Shown here piece after piece: positions 36,236-45,129 of a stretch of DNA of 64,000 bases (position 1 is its first letter; every line of letters starts with the position of its first letter). This DNA is from Prevotella sp. OH937_COT-195. Lineage in GTDB: Bacteria; Bacteroidota; Bacteroidia; Bacteroidales; Bacteroidaceae. A program made the translations under genes and the position numbers. Under the pieces are notes generated by a model. It was given only the letters and a program-made list of their open reading frames with translations. It was not told where the DNA came from and ran no database searches. The stretch spans positions 1 to 64,000 of the forward strand of contig NZ_RQZH01000013.1 in NCBI RefSeq assembly GCF_003932845.1. Direction: 5' to 3'.

Positions 36236-38755
36236 TCACAATGAAATCTGTGCCATGACGAATATCTCGCGTGGGCGAAGATGGTAAGAACCGGTTGAAG
36301 ACGCCACGCCGCCGTATGATGTAATTGTGTATTGACGACTGTCGAACAAGTTGCGCAACTCTGCCGACAGACGCACTTTTCTTGTTCTCCAAACAATCGA
36401 AGCATTGGCAAGCAGAGTGTTGACGGTGGGCGAATGTTGCAGTTCGTTGTGATAGTGGACTGCCGATACGGACAGGTCGGTGTTGCCGATGGTCTTTGTC
36501 AGCGAAAGGCTCTGTCTCCAATTCCACAACGTTTGCAGGCTCACGGCATCCGTCTTTGTGCGCGATGCGGCGAATGATGCCGAGTAATGAACCTCGCACC
36601 AAGACGGAGAGAAAACGAGACTCGGTTTCATGCTCACCTTGTTGCTCTCGTATCCAGTAATCTTTCCGCCGGACAAATGTTGTCCTCTCGTGTTATTGTA
36701 TTCTATTGCCAGCAGTGTATTCAGTCGCAAGTCGAACCAGCCTTTCGACAACTCGCCGTGCATGCCGAACATGCTGTTGTGATGTTTGCGTTCCACAGTC
36801 TTATATACATATTTCCCCTCCGTAATTTGCAGATCGCTCATTATATTGAACCAAGAACGCGTATAGTTTGCTTTTAAATTGAAGAAAAACTCCTTTACCG
36901 TTCGTTTGTATGTGTATTTTATGCCCGATGTCATTGATGTTGTACGCGGTATGATGCCTTCATTGAATATCGTTGTACGGTAGTCGCTGCGGTATTCCTT
37001 TACGGCGAAATCCCCGAGATTGCCCGTGTTCTGCGACATTGCGGCGTATATGTAAAGGTCGGAACGGTTTCTATTATTAAGGTTGAAACTTATATTCGGT
37101 GAGGTGTTTACGAAAGACCGTTTGTAGTCGGCATAGCATTCCCACGCCGTAGGCATCGACAGTCTCAACGTTGTTCTTCCTCTGCGTATTTCATGGTAAG
37201 GATTGGCATATATCGAGAAGTGTGTTTTCCCGCCGTTAACATATAGATGTTCCACCGTGGCTCCCACTTCTGCCGCCGTGGTGTTGAACGATCGGTTCCT
37301 TATCCATTTCATTTTGTTGTTCGTATAGAAAAGAGAAGTGTTCATACTCTCCTGCATGTCGTTTACGGTGAGCCTTGAAGGTGAGAAGAAAAACTCCGCA
37401 TCGGAATATATTTCGAACGAATGGCGGTTGTAAACAAACATTCGTGAAAAGGTGTTTTGTATGTTCATTTCCGGCGACTTTACCCTCTGTCGGACGGAAT
37501 CCCCCTCCGATGCGTTTAGTATAGACTGTCCGTCGGTCTTCGACATGCGTGCCGTTATGTAGTGGTTTCCGTAAACCTTCTCTTCGTTTATGCTGCGGTC
37601 GTAGTCAATCTGCACCCTGTCGTTGCTAATGTGCGTATTCCTTTCCTCGCTTGTGGTGGTGGGTTGTGCTTCGTCTATGTAATAAGTCGTCATGTTCGAA
37701 GTTTTCCGATATTCCGTAGTGTGCATGTATCCGGCAGACAGTCTTGTCTCTCCGTCCCTCTTGTTCTTTTTCACTGTTCTGAAATTCCAGTCGTGCGAGT
37801 TGTTGAATCTCAGTCTTTCGTTGTCGATAGGTGCATTTGGCAAAGGGATGTCGAACCAATGCGGGAGTTCTGCCTCGGCTTGTTGCGAAGACAGCGAGAA
37901 TGTTGCAAGGCGGTGGTGCGACATGCTGATATCCTTCCCCGAACGGTCATATTCAATGTCATACATTTGCTGTCGTTTTCTGCCTATCTGCATAATGTCG
38001 GCTTTTCCGCCTGCGGTAACCTCCTTTATTGGGAAGTGTACGAGTGCCGTCGGTGAGATGTTGAACAAGAACTTGTCCTTTGCTTCGTCTTTCAAGTTTA
38101 TGTTCATTGCCACGTTGTCCGAATACATCTTTCCCTGCAAAGCCTTTACGGGCTGGTCGTGTTCGATAACCTCGGCACTCTTCACGTCCTTCGCTTTAAG
38201 AGTTTCGTTCATCTTGTCGTATTTTCCGCCGGTAAGGTCGAGTCCTTCCACTGTGAAGCGGTTTATTTTCTTTCCGTTGACACTGATTGTTCCACCTTTG
38301 TCAACCGATACGCCGGGCAGTTTCTTCAGCACGTCTTTAAGCGAATTGTCGCGTTGGTCGGCAAATCTTGTCAGGTCGTAGATTACAGTGTCCGCCTTGT
38401 TCGTTATCGGCTTTCCGCTCACGAGTATTTCTTTAAGTTTGAATTCCTCCGTCGTCATTTCCACCGTTATTTCTTTCGCGCCTCCTATCGGCATGGTGCG
38501 CTTTCCGTATCCGATGTAAGTGACCGACAGACTGTCGTTATTTTCCATGCTTTTTGCTTTCAGGCAGAAGCGTCCCCGGACATCGGTCTTGGTAAATGTT
38601 ACCGGTTTTCCGCGGCGCATCAGTGTCACGCTTGCCATTTTCAGACCGGTCTTTGTCACGGAATCTATTACCGTTCCGTTTACCATGATCTGTGCATTGG
38701 TGGCTATGAAACATGCGAGACATGCACAAAATGCAAACAGCCGTCTTGTCGTCAT
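36236..38755 (-). CDS. TonB-dependent-receptor-like outer membrane beta-barrel protein
   Basis: An 839-residue outer-membrane protein. After a signal peptide (about 1-21, ending TNAQ), residues 22-105 form a carboxypeptidase-regulatory-like domain (MVNGTVIDSVTKTGLKMASVTL). A plug-like region follows (KKLPGVSVDKGGTISVNGKKI, about 145-165), then a long beta-barrel. No TonB box is obvious. It starts four bases inside the GLPGLI gene, so the pair is translationally coupled. The substrate is unknown; peptide or metal export or uptake are open options. Confidence 0.82.
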   Translation of the reverse strand: MTTRRLFAFCACLACFIATNAQIMVNGTVIDSVTKTGLKMASVTLMRRGKPVTFTKTDVRGRFCLKAKSMENNDSLSVTYIGYGKRTMPIGGAKEITVEMTTEEFKLKEILVSGKPITNKADTVIYDLTRFADQRDNSLKDVLKKLPGVSVDKGGTISVNGKKINRFTVEGLDLTGGKYDKMNETLKAKDVKSAEVIEHDQPVKALQGKMYSDNVAMNINLKDEAKDKFLFNISPTALVHFPIKEVTAGGKADIMQIGRKRQQMYDIEYDRSGKDISMSHHRLATFSLSSQQAEAELPHWFDIPLPNAPIDNERLRFNNSHDWNFRTVKKNKRDGETRLSAGYMHTTEYRKTSNMTTYYIDEAQPTTTSEERNTHISNDRVQIDYDRSINEEKVYGNHYITARMSKTDGQSILNASEGDSVRQRVKSPEMNIQNTFSRMFVYNRHSFEIYSDAEFFFSPSRLTVNDMQESMNTSLFYTNNKMKWIRNRSFNTTAAEVGATVEHLYVNGGKTHFSIYANPYHEIRRGRTTLRLSMPTAWECYADYKRSFVNTSPNISFNLNNRNRSDLYIYAAMSQNTGNLGDFAVKEYRSDYRTTIFNEGIIPRTTSMTSGIKYTYKRTVKEFFFNLKANYTRSWFNIMSDLQITEGKYVYKTVERKHHNSMFGMHGELSKGWFDLRLNTLLAIEYNNTRGQHLSGGKITGYESNKVSMKPSLVFSPSWCEVHYSASFAASRTKTDAVSLQTLWNWRQSLSLTKTIGNTDLSVSAVHYHNELQHSPTVNTLLANASIVWRTRKVRLSAELRNLFDSRQYTITSYGGVASSTGSYHLRPREIFVMAQISL

Positions 38756-39591
38756 CTCTCAATCGGGTTATATGGTATTGCAGGCATCTTGCTCATTTTG
38801 TTCCCTTTGTCGTCATAAACGGAAACTTTCACGTTCGGTGCATTGGCAATAAAGGCTATCGGGTCATCGAAAAACCGCTCGTAAAGTTTGTTTAGTGATT
38901 TCTTGTCTATTTTCTCGTGTGTGCTTCCGGTATAAATAATGTGTTCTCCCTGTCTTCCTTTTCTTATACCTGTAAGTTCGAATTGATATTGGTTTTCCGA
39001 GTCGCAGGCACGGAGAATCAGTCCCGGCAGTCCGCAAAGTTTCCATGGTCCCTCGCTTATCGGAATGTCTTCGGCATACCATGCCCGCCATTTTCGTCCG
39101 AGGAAATCCGATTCCGCCATAGTGCAAGAGTGCCCCATTATGGTCGCCATGCTGTCAGGCAGCAACATCCAAGCGGGTTCTTCCACCGCCTCTTGGTATA
39201 AATACCTGTCTCGCATTATCTTATCCAAGTATGAATAATGCCCTGCTTCGGGGTAATTCTTGTATAATCGCCACGAAGGAGCATCGCTGTTGACGAACTC
39301 CGTGCCGTTGCGTTTCAGTATTTCGAGGTTTGTCGAGTCTGCCAAATATTTGTCGTGACTGTAAAAAGAAGAAACTTTGCTGCCAATTTCGAGCAGCATC
39401 CGGTCTGTCTTGTATTCGTAAGGAGTCTTTTTTATGTCCTGAACAGACTTCATGTCGTAGTTTATTACAAACTTTATGTCATCGCAGGTATCTCGTTTGA
39501 GAAAATCTTCGGAACTGATAATCGTAATCTGTGCATTGGCGGTAAGCGCTCCCGCGACGAACAATGTCATGATGGATAAAATGCTTTTCAT
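38752..39591 (-). CDS. GLPGLI family protein
   Basis: A 279-residue secreted protein with a signal peptide (about 1-20, ending TANAQ). It has the family-defining GLPGLIL motif near residue 187, in a segment WYAEDIPISEGPWKLCGLPG. GLPGLI proteins occur in Bacteroidetes, often next to TonB-receptor-like genes as here, and have no proven function. It is first gene of the pair, with a TAACTTTG box at 39620-39627 (minus). Confidence 0.9.
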   Translation of the reverse strand: MKSILSIMTLFVAGALTANAQITIISSEDFLKRDTCDDIKFVINYDMKSVQDIKKTPYEYKTDRMLLEIGSKVSSFYSHDKYLADSTNLEILKRNGTEFVNSDAPSWRLYKNYPEAGHYSYLDKIMRDRYLYQEAVEEPAWMLLPDSMATIMGHSCTMAESDFLGRKWRAWYAEDIPISEGPWKLCGLPGLILRACDSENQYQFELTGIRKGRQGEHIIYTGSTHEKIDKKSLNKLYERFFDDPIAFIANAPNVKVSVYDDKGNKMSKMPAIPYNPIER

Positions 39592-39772
39592 AAGTATCGT
39601 ATATTAGAAGTTGATGCCACAAAGTTAATGATTAAAATTAAAAACTTGCAGTCGGGCTGTATAAATAGAATTAAAAAATGTCAATTTCGGTCATGACGGG
39701 TGAGATGATGTTGTCTTTCACGGACTTACCGAGTGTCGTGTTTATTAAAATTCGGTTTTTGACGGATAATGT

Positions 39773-39804
39773 TTTGCATTTTCCATAAATTCTTTTTAAT
39801 TTTG
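39773..39804 (+). promoter_or_regulatory. Promoter of the acyl-CoA ligase gene
   Basis: TTTG (39773-39776), 20 bases, TAATTTTG (39797-39804). An AAAGGAG ribosome-binding site at 39831-39837 precedes the ATG at 39845 by seven bases, an unusually canonical one for this genome. Confidence 0.75.
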
Positions 39805-39844
39805 CAGAACGGGAGGAGTATATAATAAATAAAGGAGTAATCTT

Positions 39845-41653
39845 ATGCAGACAAAATGTCATCTTTCGGCACTCGTACACCGTCAGGCCGAGAAATACGG
39901 CAACCGTCAGGTGCTGATATACCGCGATTTCGGCAGTCTGAATTGGAAATCGATGTCGTGGAACAGTTTCTCGCAGCGTGTGAGACAAGTGTCAAATGCC
40001 ATGCTGAACCTTGGTATCGGTGTGCAGGAGAATGTAGGTGTGTTTGCCCAAAACTGCGTACACTACCTATATACCGAATTCGGGGCGTTCGGAATTCGTG
40101 CCGTTACGGTGCCATTTTATGCCACCAGCAGCGAGCAGCAGATACAATATGTGGTCAGCGATGCACAGATACGCGTGCTGTTTGTTGGCGAACAAGAGCA
40201 GTATGACAAGGCACAGCGCGTGTTGCCGCTTTGCCCTTCGCTCGAGAAACTTGTCATATTCGACCGTTCGGTCAGGATAAAGCAGCACGATGCAAGTGCA
40301 ATATATTTCGACGACTTTATGAAACTGGGCGAGAACTATCCGCGGCAGTCGGAATTGGAAAACCTGTACAAGCAGGCCAACAACGATGACCTCGCAAACA
40401 TTCTGTACACCAGCGGCACTACGGGAGACTCGAAAGGAGTAATGCTCTCGCACGGACAGTATGCCGCAGCCATGGAAGAAAACGCGAAGGTGGTACCGGT
40501 GGGAGAGAAAGACCGCATAATGATGTTCCTCCCCGTTACGCATATCTTCGAGCGGGCGTGGGATTTCTACAGTTTAAGCCAGGGCGCGACAATCATTGTC
40601 AACACATATCCCAAGGAGGTGCAGCAATCAATGAAAGAGACGCACCCCACCTGCATGTCCGCCGTTCCGCGCTTTTGGGAGAAAGTGTATAGCGGCGTGA
40701 AAGAGAAAATAGAGTCTGCGGGAACCGTTAAGCGCAGCCTTTTCAAAAAAGCACTTGCGGTAGGAAGAAAGCACAACATAGAATATCTCAGTCGCGGGAA
40801 AAGACCGCCAATTATGCTCTCGGCACAGTACAAAATGTTCGACAAAACCTTGTTCTCCCTCGTTCGGAAACAACTTGGTCTTGAGAATGCGAATTTCTTC
40901 CCCACGGCAGGCTCGTATGTGAGCACCGACGTAGAAGAGTTCGTACACTCAATAGGAATAGGCATGATGGTGGGATACGGTCTTACGGAAAGTCTTGCCA
41001 CGGTTTCGAACGACCGCAAAGGAATGCCATACACGATAGGCAGTGTGGGAAGACCCATCGGAGGACTTGAGATAAAAATCGGAGAGAACGACGAGATATT
41101 GCTCAAAGGCCCCACAATAACCAATGGTTACTACAAACGCGACGAACTGAACCGCGAGGCATTTACCGAAGACGGCTTCTTCAAAACGGGTGATGCAGGG
41201 TATTTCAAGGATGGCGAACTATTCCTCAAAGAGCGTATAAAAGAACTCTATAAGACATCGAACGGCAAATATATAGCACCGCAGATGATAGAGTCGAAAC
41301 TGCTTGTGGATAAATTTGTCGATCAGATTGCCGTGATTGCCGACCAGCGCAAGTATGTGTCGGCTCTGATTGTACCCGATTTCGCGTTGCTCGAGGAGTA
41401 TGCACGAGAAAATGACATACCGTTCAGTAAACGTGCGGATTTATGCAACAACCCGAAGATAATAAAGATGCTGAAAGAGCGGATAGACACACTTCAGCAG
41501 CAACTTGCGGGATACGAGCAGATAAAGTGCTTCACGCTCATACCGCACAACTTCACGATAGAGGCGGGAGAACTCACAAATACGCTGAAAATAAAGCGGA
41601 GGGTTCTCGCAAAGAACTATGCGGCGGAGATAGAGAAGATGTACGAGGAGTAA
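39845..41653 (+). CDS. Long-chain fatty acid--CoA ligase (AMP-forming)
   Basis: ANL-superfamily enzyme that activates fatty acids to acyl-CoA via an acyl-adenylate. The 602-residue protein has the P-loop-like YTSGTTGDSKGVMLS (188-202), VGYGLTESLATVS and FKTGDAGYF plus the hinge/C-terminal Lys region (IKELYKTSNGKYIAP). The overall pattern is the FadD15-like subgroup common in Bacteroidetes. Chain-length preference cannot be told from sequence. It has its own promoter and stands 75 bases before prfB on the same strand. Confidence 0.93.
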   Translation: MQTKCHLSALVHRQAEKYGNRQVLIYRDFGSLNWKSMSWNSFSQRVRQVSNAMLNLGIGVQENVGVFAQNCVHYLYTEFGAFGIRAVTVPFYATSSEQQIQYVVSDAQIRVLFVGEQEQYDKAQRVLPLCPSLEKLVIFDRSVRIKQHDASAIYFDDFMKLGENYPRQSELENLYKQANNDDLANILYTSGTTGDSKGVMLSHGQYAAAMEENAKVVPVGEKDRIMMFLPVTHIFERAWDFYSLSQGATIIVNTYPKEVQQSMKETHPTCMSAVPRFWEKVYSGVKEKIESAGTVKRSLFKKALAVGRKHNIEYLSRGKRPPIMLSAQYKMFDKTLFSLVRKQLGLENANFFPTAGSYVSTDVEEFVHSIGIGMMVGYGLTESLATVSNDRKGMPYTIGSVGRPIGGLEIKIGENDEILLKGPTITNGYYKRDELNREAFTEDGFFKTGDAGYFKDGELFLKERIKELYKTSNGKYIAPQMIESKLLVDKFVDQIAVIADQRKYVSALIVPDFALLEEYARENDIPFSKRADLCNNPKIIKMLKERIDTLQQQLAGYEQIKCFTLIPHNFTIEAGELTNTLKIKRRVLAKNYAAEIEKMYEE

Positions 41654-41728
41654 TTTTTTGTAATTGATTAAACGTAACGTTGCCCGCAGAAAGCATTTCA
41701 TATATGCAGTGAAGGGCAGATAGACAGT

Positions 41729-42850
41729 ATGATAACAGCAGAACAACTGAAAGATGTGTTGGGCAGAGCAGATGACCTGAACCGTTATCTGGACATAGAC
41801 CGTAAGAAGATGGAATATTCGGAGGAGGAACTGCGCACACAGGCACCCGACTTCTGGGAAGACCCGAAGCGCGCACAGGTGCAGATGAAAAAGGTGAAAG
41901 ACATCAAACGATGGATAGACGGCTACGAGAAAGTGCGCCGTATGGCGGACGAATTGCAACTGGCGTTCGATTTTTACCACGAGGAAATGGTCACGGAAGA
42001 AGAGGTTGACGAAGATTACAGGAAAGCGATAGAAGCCATCGAGAGTCTCGAACTAAAGAATATGCTGCGTCAGAAGGAAGACCCAATGGACTGTGTGCTG
42101 AAAATCAACTCGGGAGCAGGAGGCACCGAGAGTCAGGACTGGGCGGCGATGCTAATGCGTATGTATATGCGCTGGGCAGAGGCAAACGGATACAAAGTGG
42201 GAATATCGAACATACAGGACGGCGACGAGGCAGGAATAAAGAGCGTGACTATGGAAATAGAAGGCGGCGAATATGCCTACGGATACCTTAAAAGCGAAAA
42301 CGGGGTGCACCGTTTGGTAAGGGTGTCGCCTTTCAATGCACAAGGCAAGCGTATGACATCGTTCGCATCGGTGTTCGTGTCGCCGCTCGTAGATGACACA
42401 ATCGAAGTGTATGTCGATCCGGCAAAGTTGTCGTGGGACACGTTCAGGAGCAGCGGAGCGGGAGGACAGAACGTCAACAAAGTGGAGTCGGGAGTGCGAT
42501 TGCGCTATTGGTATAGCGACCCGGACACGGGAGAGGAGGAGGAAATACTCATCGAGAACACCGAGACACGGGATCAGCCGAAAAACAAGGAGAAAGCAAT
42601 GGTATTGCTAAAGTCGCAACTATACGACCGCGCAATGAAGAAAAGATTGGAGGCGCAGGCAAAGATTGAAGCGGGAAAGAAGAAAATAGAGTGGGGATCG
42701 CAGATACGCAGTTATGTGTTCGACGACCGCCGAGTAAAGGATCACCGCACAAACTACCAAACATCAGACGTGGACGGAGTTATGGACGGAAAGATAGACG
42801 GCTTCATCAAGGCATATCTCATGGAGTTTCCCGTGTGCGACGAAGACTGA
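41729..42850 (+). CDS. prfB: Peptide chain release factor 2
   Basis: Recognises UAA and UGA and triggers peptide release. The 373-residue protein has the UGA-specific SPF tripeptide (RVSPFNAQGKR) and the catalytic GGQ (SSGAGGQNVNKVES). In many bacteria prfB needs a programmed +1 frameshift at an in-frame UGA near codon 25. Here the equivalent region (NRYLDIDRKKM) is read straight through with no stop, so this gene has lost or never had the frameshift autoregulation. Confidence 0.97.
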   Translation: MITAEQLKDVLGRADDLNRYLDIDRKKMEYSEEELRTQAPDFWEDPKRAQVQMKKVKDIKRWIDGYEKVRRMADELQLAFDFYHEEMVTEEEVDEDYRKAIEAIESLELKNMLRQKEDPMDCVLKINSGAGGTESQDWAAMLMRMYMRWAEANGYKVGISNIQDGDEAGIKSVTMEIEGGEYAYGYLKSENGVHRLVRVSPFNAQGKRMTSFASVFVSPLVDDTIEVYVDPAKLSWDTFRSSGAGGQNVNKVESGVRLRYWYSDPDTGEEEEILIENTETRDQPKNKEKAMVLLKSQLYDRAMKKRLEAQAKIEAGKKKIEWGSQIRSYVFDDRRVKDHRTNYQTSDVDGVMDGKIDGFIKAYLMEFPVCDED

Positions 42851-42919
42851 AAACCAATGGCACGACTGCCATGAAGAAGATACATTACATGAAGAAATGA
42901 AACCTTAAAACAAATAATT

Positions 42920-43057
42920 ATGAGCCGAAAAAGAAAAATGCAGCGTGCCGCACATTCTGCAAAGGAAGAAAAACAAGCACAGAATATAGTGAAATGGATA
43001 TTCGGAGCCTTTGTGTTTGTTGCCGTAATAATGCTGATATATATAGCTTGCATGTAG
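42920..43057 (+). CDS. Small single-pass membrane protein (45 residues)
   Basis: Too short for usual gene calling. It has a basic N-terminus (MSRKRKMQRAAHSAKEEKQ), then one hydrophobic helix (about 25-44, WIFGAFVFVAVIMLIYIACM), with positive residues inside. It lies between prfB and the CYTH gene with an 11-base gap to the latter, on the same strand. Bacteroidales genomes often carry a similar short gene after prfB, from memory. The function is unknown. Confidence 0.6.
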   Translation: MSRKRKMQRAAHSAKEEKQAQNIVKWIFGAFVFVAVIMLIYIACM

Positions 43058-43068
43058 GTTGGAATACA

Positions 43069-43584
43069 ATGAGCGGAATCGAGATTGAGCGCAAGTTTCT
43101 TGTAAGAGGCGGAGATTTTAAACGGCAGGCAGAGTCCAGCAGTTATATAAAGCAGGGTTATATACTTAGCGGAGGAGGACGCACCGTGAGGGTAAGGATA
43201 CGCAACGGACAAGGATTTCTTACCATAAAAGGGCCTTCGAAGAGTGGAACTTTCTCGCGCTACGAGTTTGAAAAAGAGATAACCATAGACGAGGCAGAGA
43301 ACCTCATGCAGATGTGCGAACCGGGAATGGTGGAAAAACGTAGGTATATAGTACCGTTCCGGGGACATGTCTTCGAGGTAGATGAGTTCTACGGAGACAA
43401 TGAGGGACTGGTGTTTGCCGAGGTGGAATTGGACAGTGAGGACGAGGTCTTTGAGAAACCCGGTTTCATCGGACCGGAAGTTACCGGCGACCGCCATTTT
43501 TACAACTCCAATCTCAGGCGCATGCCTTATAATGTTTGGCGCGATACCATGCCGAAAGAGTACCGGCACCCGCCGCAAGAGTGA
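43069..43584 (+). CDS. CYTH domain protein (triphosphate tunnel metalloenzyme family)
   Basis: A 171-residue protein beginning with the family signature EIERKFLV (ExExK, residues 4-11). The alternating acidic and basic beta-strands of the tunnel follow (TVRVRIRNGQGFLTIKG, EFEKEITIDEAENL, EVDEFYGDNEGLVFAEVEL). Relatives hydrolyse inorganic triphosphate or form cAMP; the bacterial short form most often acts as a triphosphatase. The ATG at 43069 is preferred over the longer frame from 42994, which has no family match and overlaps the 45-residue gene. Its 3' end overlaps the convergent VanZ gene by 71 bases. Confidence 0.9.
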   Translation: MSGIEIERKFLVRGGDFKRQAESSSYIKQGYILSGGGRTVRVRIRNGQGFLTIKGPSKSGTFSRYEFEKEITIDEAENLMQMCEPGMVEKRRYIVPFRGHVFEVDEFYGDNEGLVFAEVELDSEDEVFEKPGFIGPEVTGDRHFYNSNLRRMPYNVWRDTMPKEYRHPPQE

Positions 43585-43918
43585 TACCGAGTGTGTTGGC
43601 GGCAAAGTCGAGCAAGTCGCCGGTGCGCCTACCGCCGGTGCAGTATTCTTGAAGGAGTTCTATGACACCACCCATAAATATCGGTGCAATGAAAGCAAAC
43701 ACAAACAATCGCCATGGTAAGATTTTCTTGTGCTTTAACAGATACTCTAACCATACCATGCCGCATGTGACGCCATACATCGCGGTGTGAGCCCATTTGT
43801 CTATGAGCGACACATCGTCGAGCGGAGTCTCCGGAACATCAATGAAACTGAAAACCCATATCGCAGTGATGAACAGCAACGATATGGGATATTTTTTTAA
43901 GTATGTTTTCAAAGTCAA
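43514..43918 (-). CDS. VanZ family protein
   Basis: A 134-residue membrane protein with about four helices (13-30, 45-62, 70-90, 105-125). The VanZ core is DKWAHTAMYGVTCGMVWLEY and the GGVIELLQEYCTGGRRTGDLLDFAANTLG segment. Named after the teicoplanin-resistance protein, but most members are unrelated to resistance and uncharacterised. A TAnnTTTG box is at 43963-43970 (minus). The end overlaps the CYTH gene on the other strand. Confidence 0.88.
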   Translation of the reverse strand: MTLKTYLKKYPISLLFITAIWVFSFIDVPETPLDDVSLIDKWAHTAMYGVTCGMVWLEYLLKHKKILPWRLFVFAFIAPIFMGGVIELLQEYCTGGRRTGDLLDFAANTLGITLAAGAGTLSAWYRAKHYKACA

Positions 43919-44012
43919 AATAATATTGTTTTTTCAGATTGTATAATTTTCTTTTACCCTGCAAAAATACGAAAACAAATTGAAATCACGGTATTTTTAT
44001 CCCGCGTTTTAT

Positions 44013-44042
44013 TTTGAACTTCGGATTATTTTCGTAATTTTG
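44013..44042 (+). promoter_or_regulatory. Promoter of the helix-hairpin-helix protein
   Basis: TTTG (44013-44016), 18 bases, TAATTTTG (44035-44042). The transcription start would be near 44049. Confidence 0.6.
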
Positions 44043-44127
44043 TGGTCGTAACCTTATTCTCAATATCTTATATATAAAAGGGGAAACACGATTTTTCCGT
44101 GTGTCGTTCGTAAAAAACAATGATGCG

Positions 44128-45012
44128 ATGAAACCATCGAGAAACGATAATTTGATATTGCTGACAATAGCGATTGCCGTCATAGCATTCCTCGTTGGCA
44201 GGGGACTGCGTGACACGGGAGATGTCGTACCATTGTCGGCAGGCGATTCGGTTGCCGTTGCCGGAATACGGTATCATGGACACGAGCGCGGCAGTATGCG
44301 GTCTGGCGGATATTACAATGTCGGAGGACAAAAAGCCGAACGCTTCTTCTTCGACCCGAACACGGCAGACAGTACACAGTTGTTGAGGCTCGGACTGCGG
44401 CCGTGGATGGTGCGTAACATATATAAGTACCGCTCGCGCGGAGGGGTGTTCCGTACTCCGGAAGATTTTGCCCGCATATATGGGCTTACCGTGGGAGAGT
44501 ATAAGAGCATGAAGCCTTACATAAGGATTTCGCCCGATTATGGTCCGGCGTCTGCACTTGTCGCACCGCGGGGAGAGCAAAATCATGTGAGAGATTCGCT
44601 GCGCTATCCCGTAAAACTTTCGTTGGGAGAGCATGTTATGTTGAATACAGCCGACACTTCGGCACTGAAACGCATTCCCGGAATAGGCAGCAGATACGCC
44701 CGCGCAATAGTGAACTATCGCAACCGCCTCGGCGGTTATGCAGATGTCAGACAGTTGCTTGAGATAGACGGAGTGCCGGAAGATGCTTTGAAATATGTAG
44801 AACTGGGTGCTGCCGACTTGCGCAAGATTAACATAAACCGCCTGACACTCGACCAACTGAAAAAACATCCTTACCTTAATTTTTATCATTCCCGTGCCAT
44901 CATCAATCATCGCCGCCTGCACGGACCGTTGCGGTCTGTCGCCGACCTTAAGATGCTTCCCGATTTTTCGGAAGATGACATAAAAAGGATTGTTCCTTAT
45001 GTCGATTTTTAA
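44128..45012 (+). CDS. ComEA-like helix-hairpin-helix protein, membrane anchored
   Basis: A 294-residue protein with one N-terminal membrane helix (about 8-25, ILLTIAIAVIAFLVG). Several helix-hairpin-helix units follow (AL KRIPGIGSRYARAIVNYRNRLGG near 180-205; TLDQLKKHPYLNFYHSRAIINHR near 240-265). ComEA proteins bind DNA at the membrane during uptake; many Bacteroidetes homologues have no demonstrated competence role. A GTG start at 44101 is possible; the ATG at 44128 is preferred because the membrane helix then follows closely. It has no operon partner. Confidence 0.86.
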   Translation: MKPSRNDNLILLTIAIAVIAFLVGRGLRDTGDVVPLSAGDSVAVAGIRYHGHERGSMRSGGYYNVGGQKAERFFFDPNTADSTQLLRLGLRPWMVRNIYKYRSRGGVFRTPEDFARIYGLTVGEYKSMKPYIRISPDYGPASALVAPRGEQNHVRDSLRYPVKLSLGEHVMLNTADTSALKRIPGIGSRYARAIVNYRNRLGGYADVRQLLEIDGVPEDALKYVELGAADLRKININRLTLDQLKKHPYLNFYHSRAIINHRRLHGPLRSVADLKMLPDFSEDDIKRIVPYVDF

Positions 45013-45115
45013 AAATTTATAGTTATTTTACATCTGTTTTTACGTAAAATATAAAAACAAGAGCATTTTGGTGCAATTTTTTTGCAAAAATATTCTTGAA
45101 TAAGAAAAATTTTAT
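45013..45115. other. AT-rich spacer before the candidate ncRNA
   Basis: No gene, repeat or RNA structure recognised. It contains the -33 region of the candidate RNA promoter and short T-tracts. Confidence 0.5.
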
Positions 45116-45123
45116 TATCTTTG
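45116..45123 (+). promoter_or_regulatory. -7 box of the candidate small RNA
   Basis: TATCTTTG matches TAnnTTTG. A weaker CTTG (45095-45098) lies 17 bases upstream. It points to a transcript start near 45130, with no ORF downstream before the terminator at 45339. Confidence 0.55.
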
Positions 45124-45129
45124 CAGATA

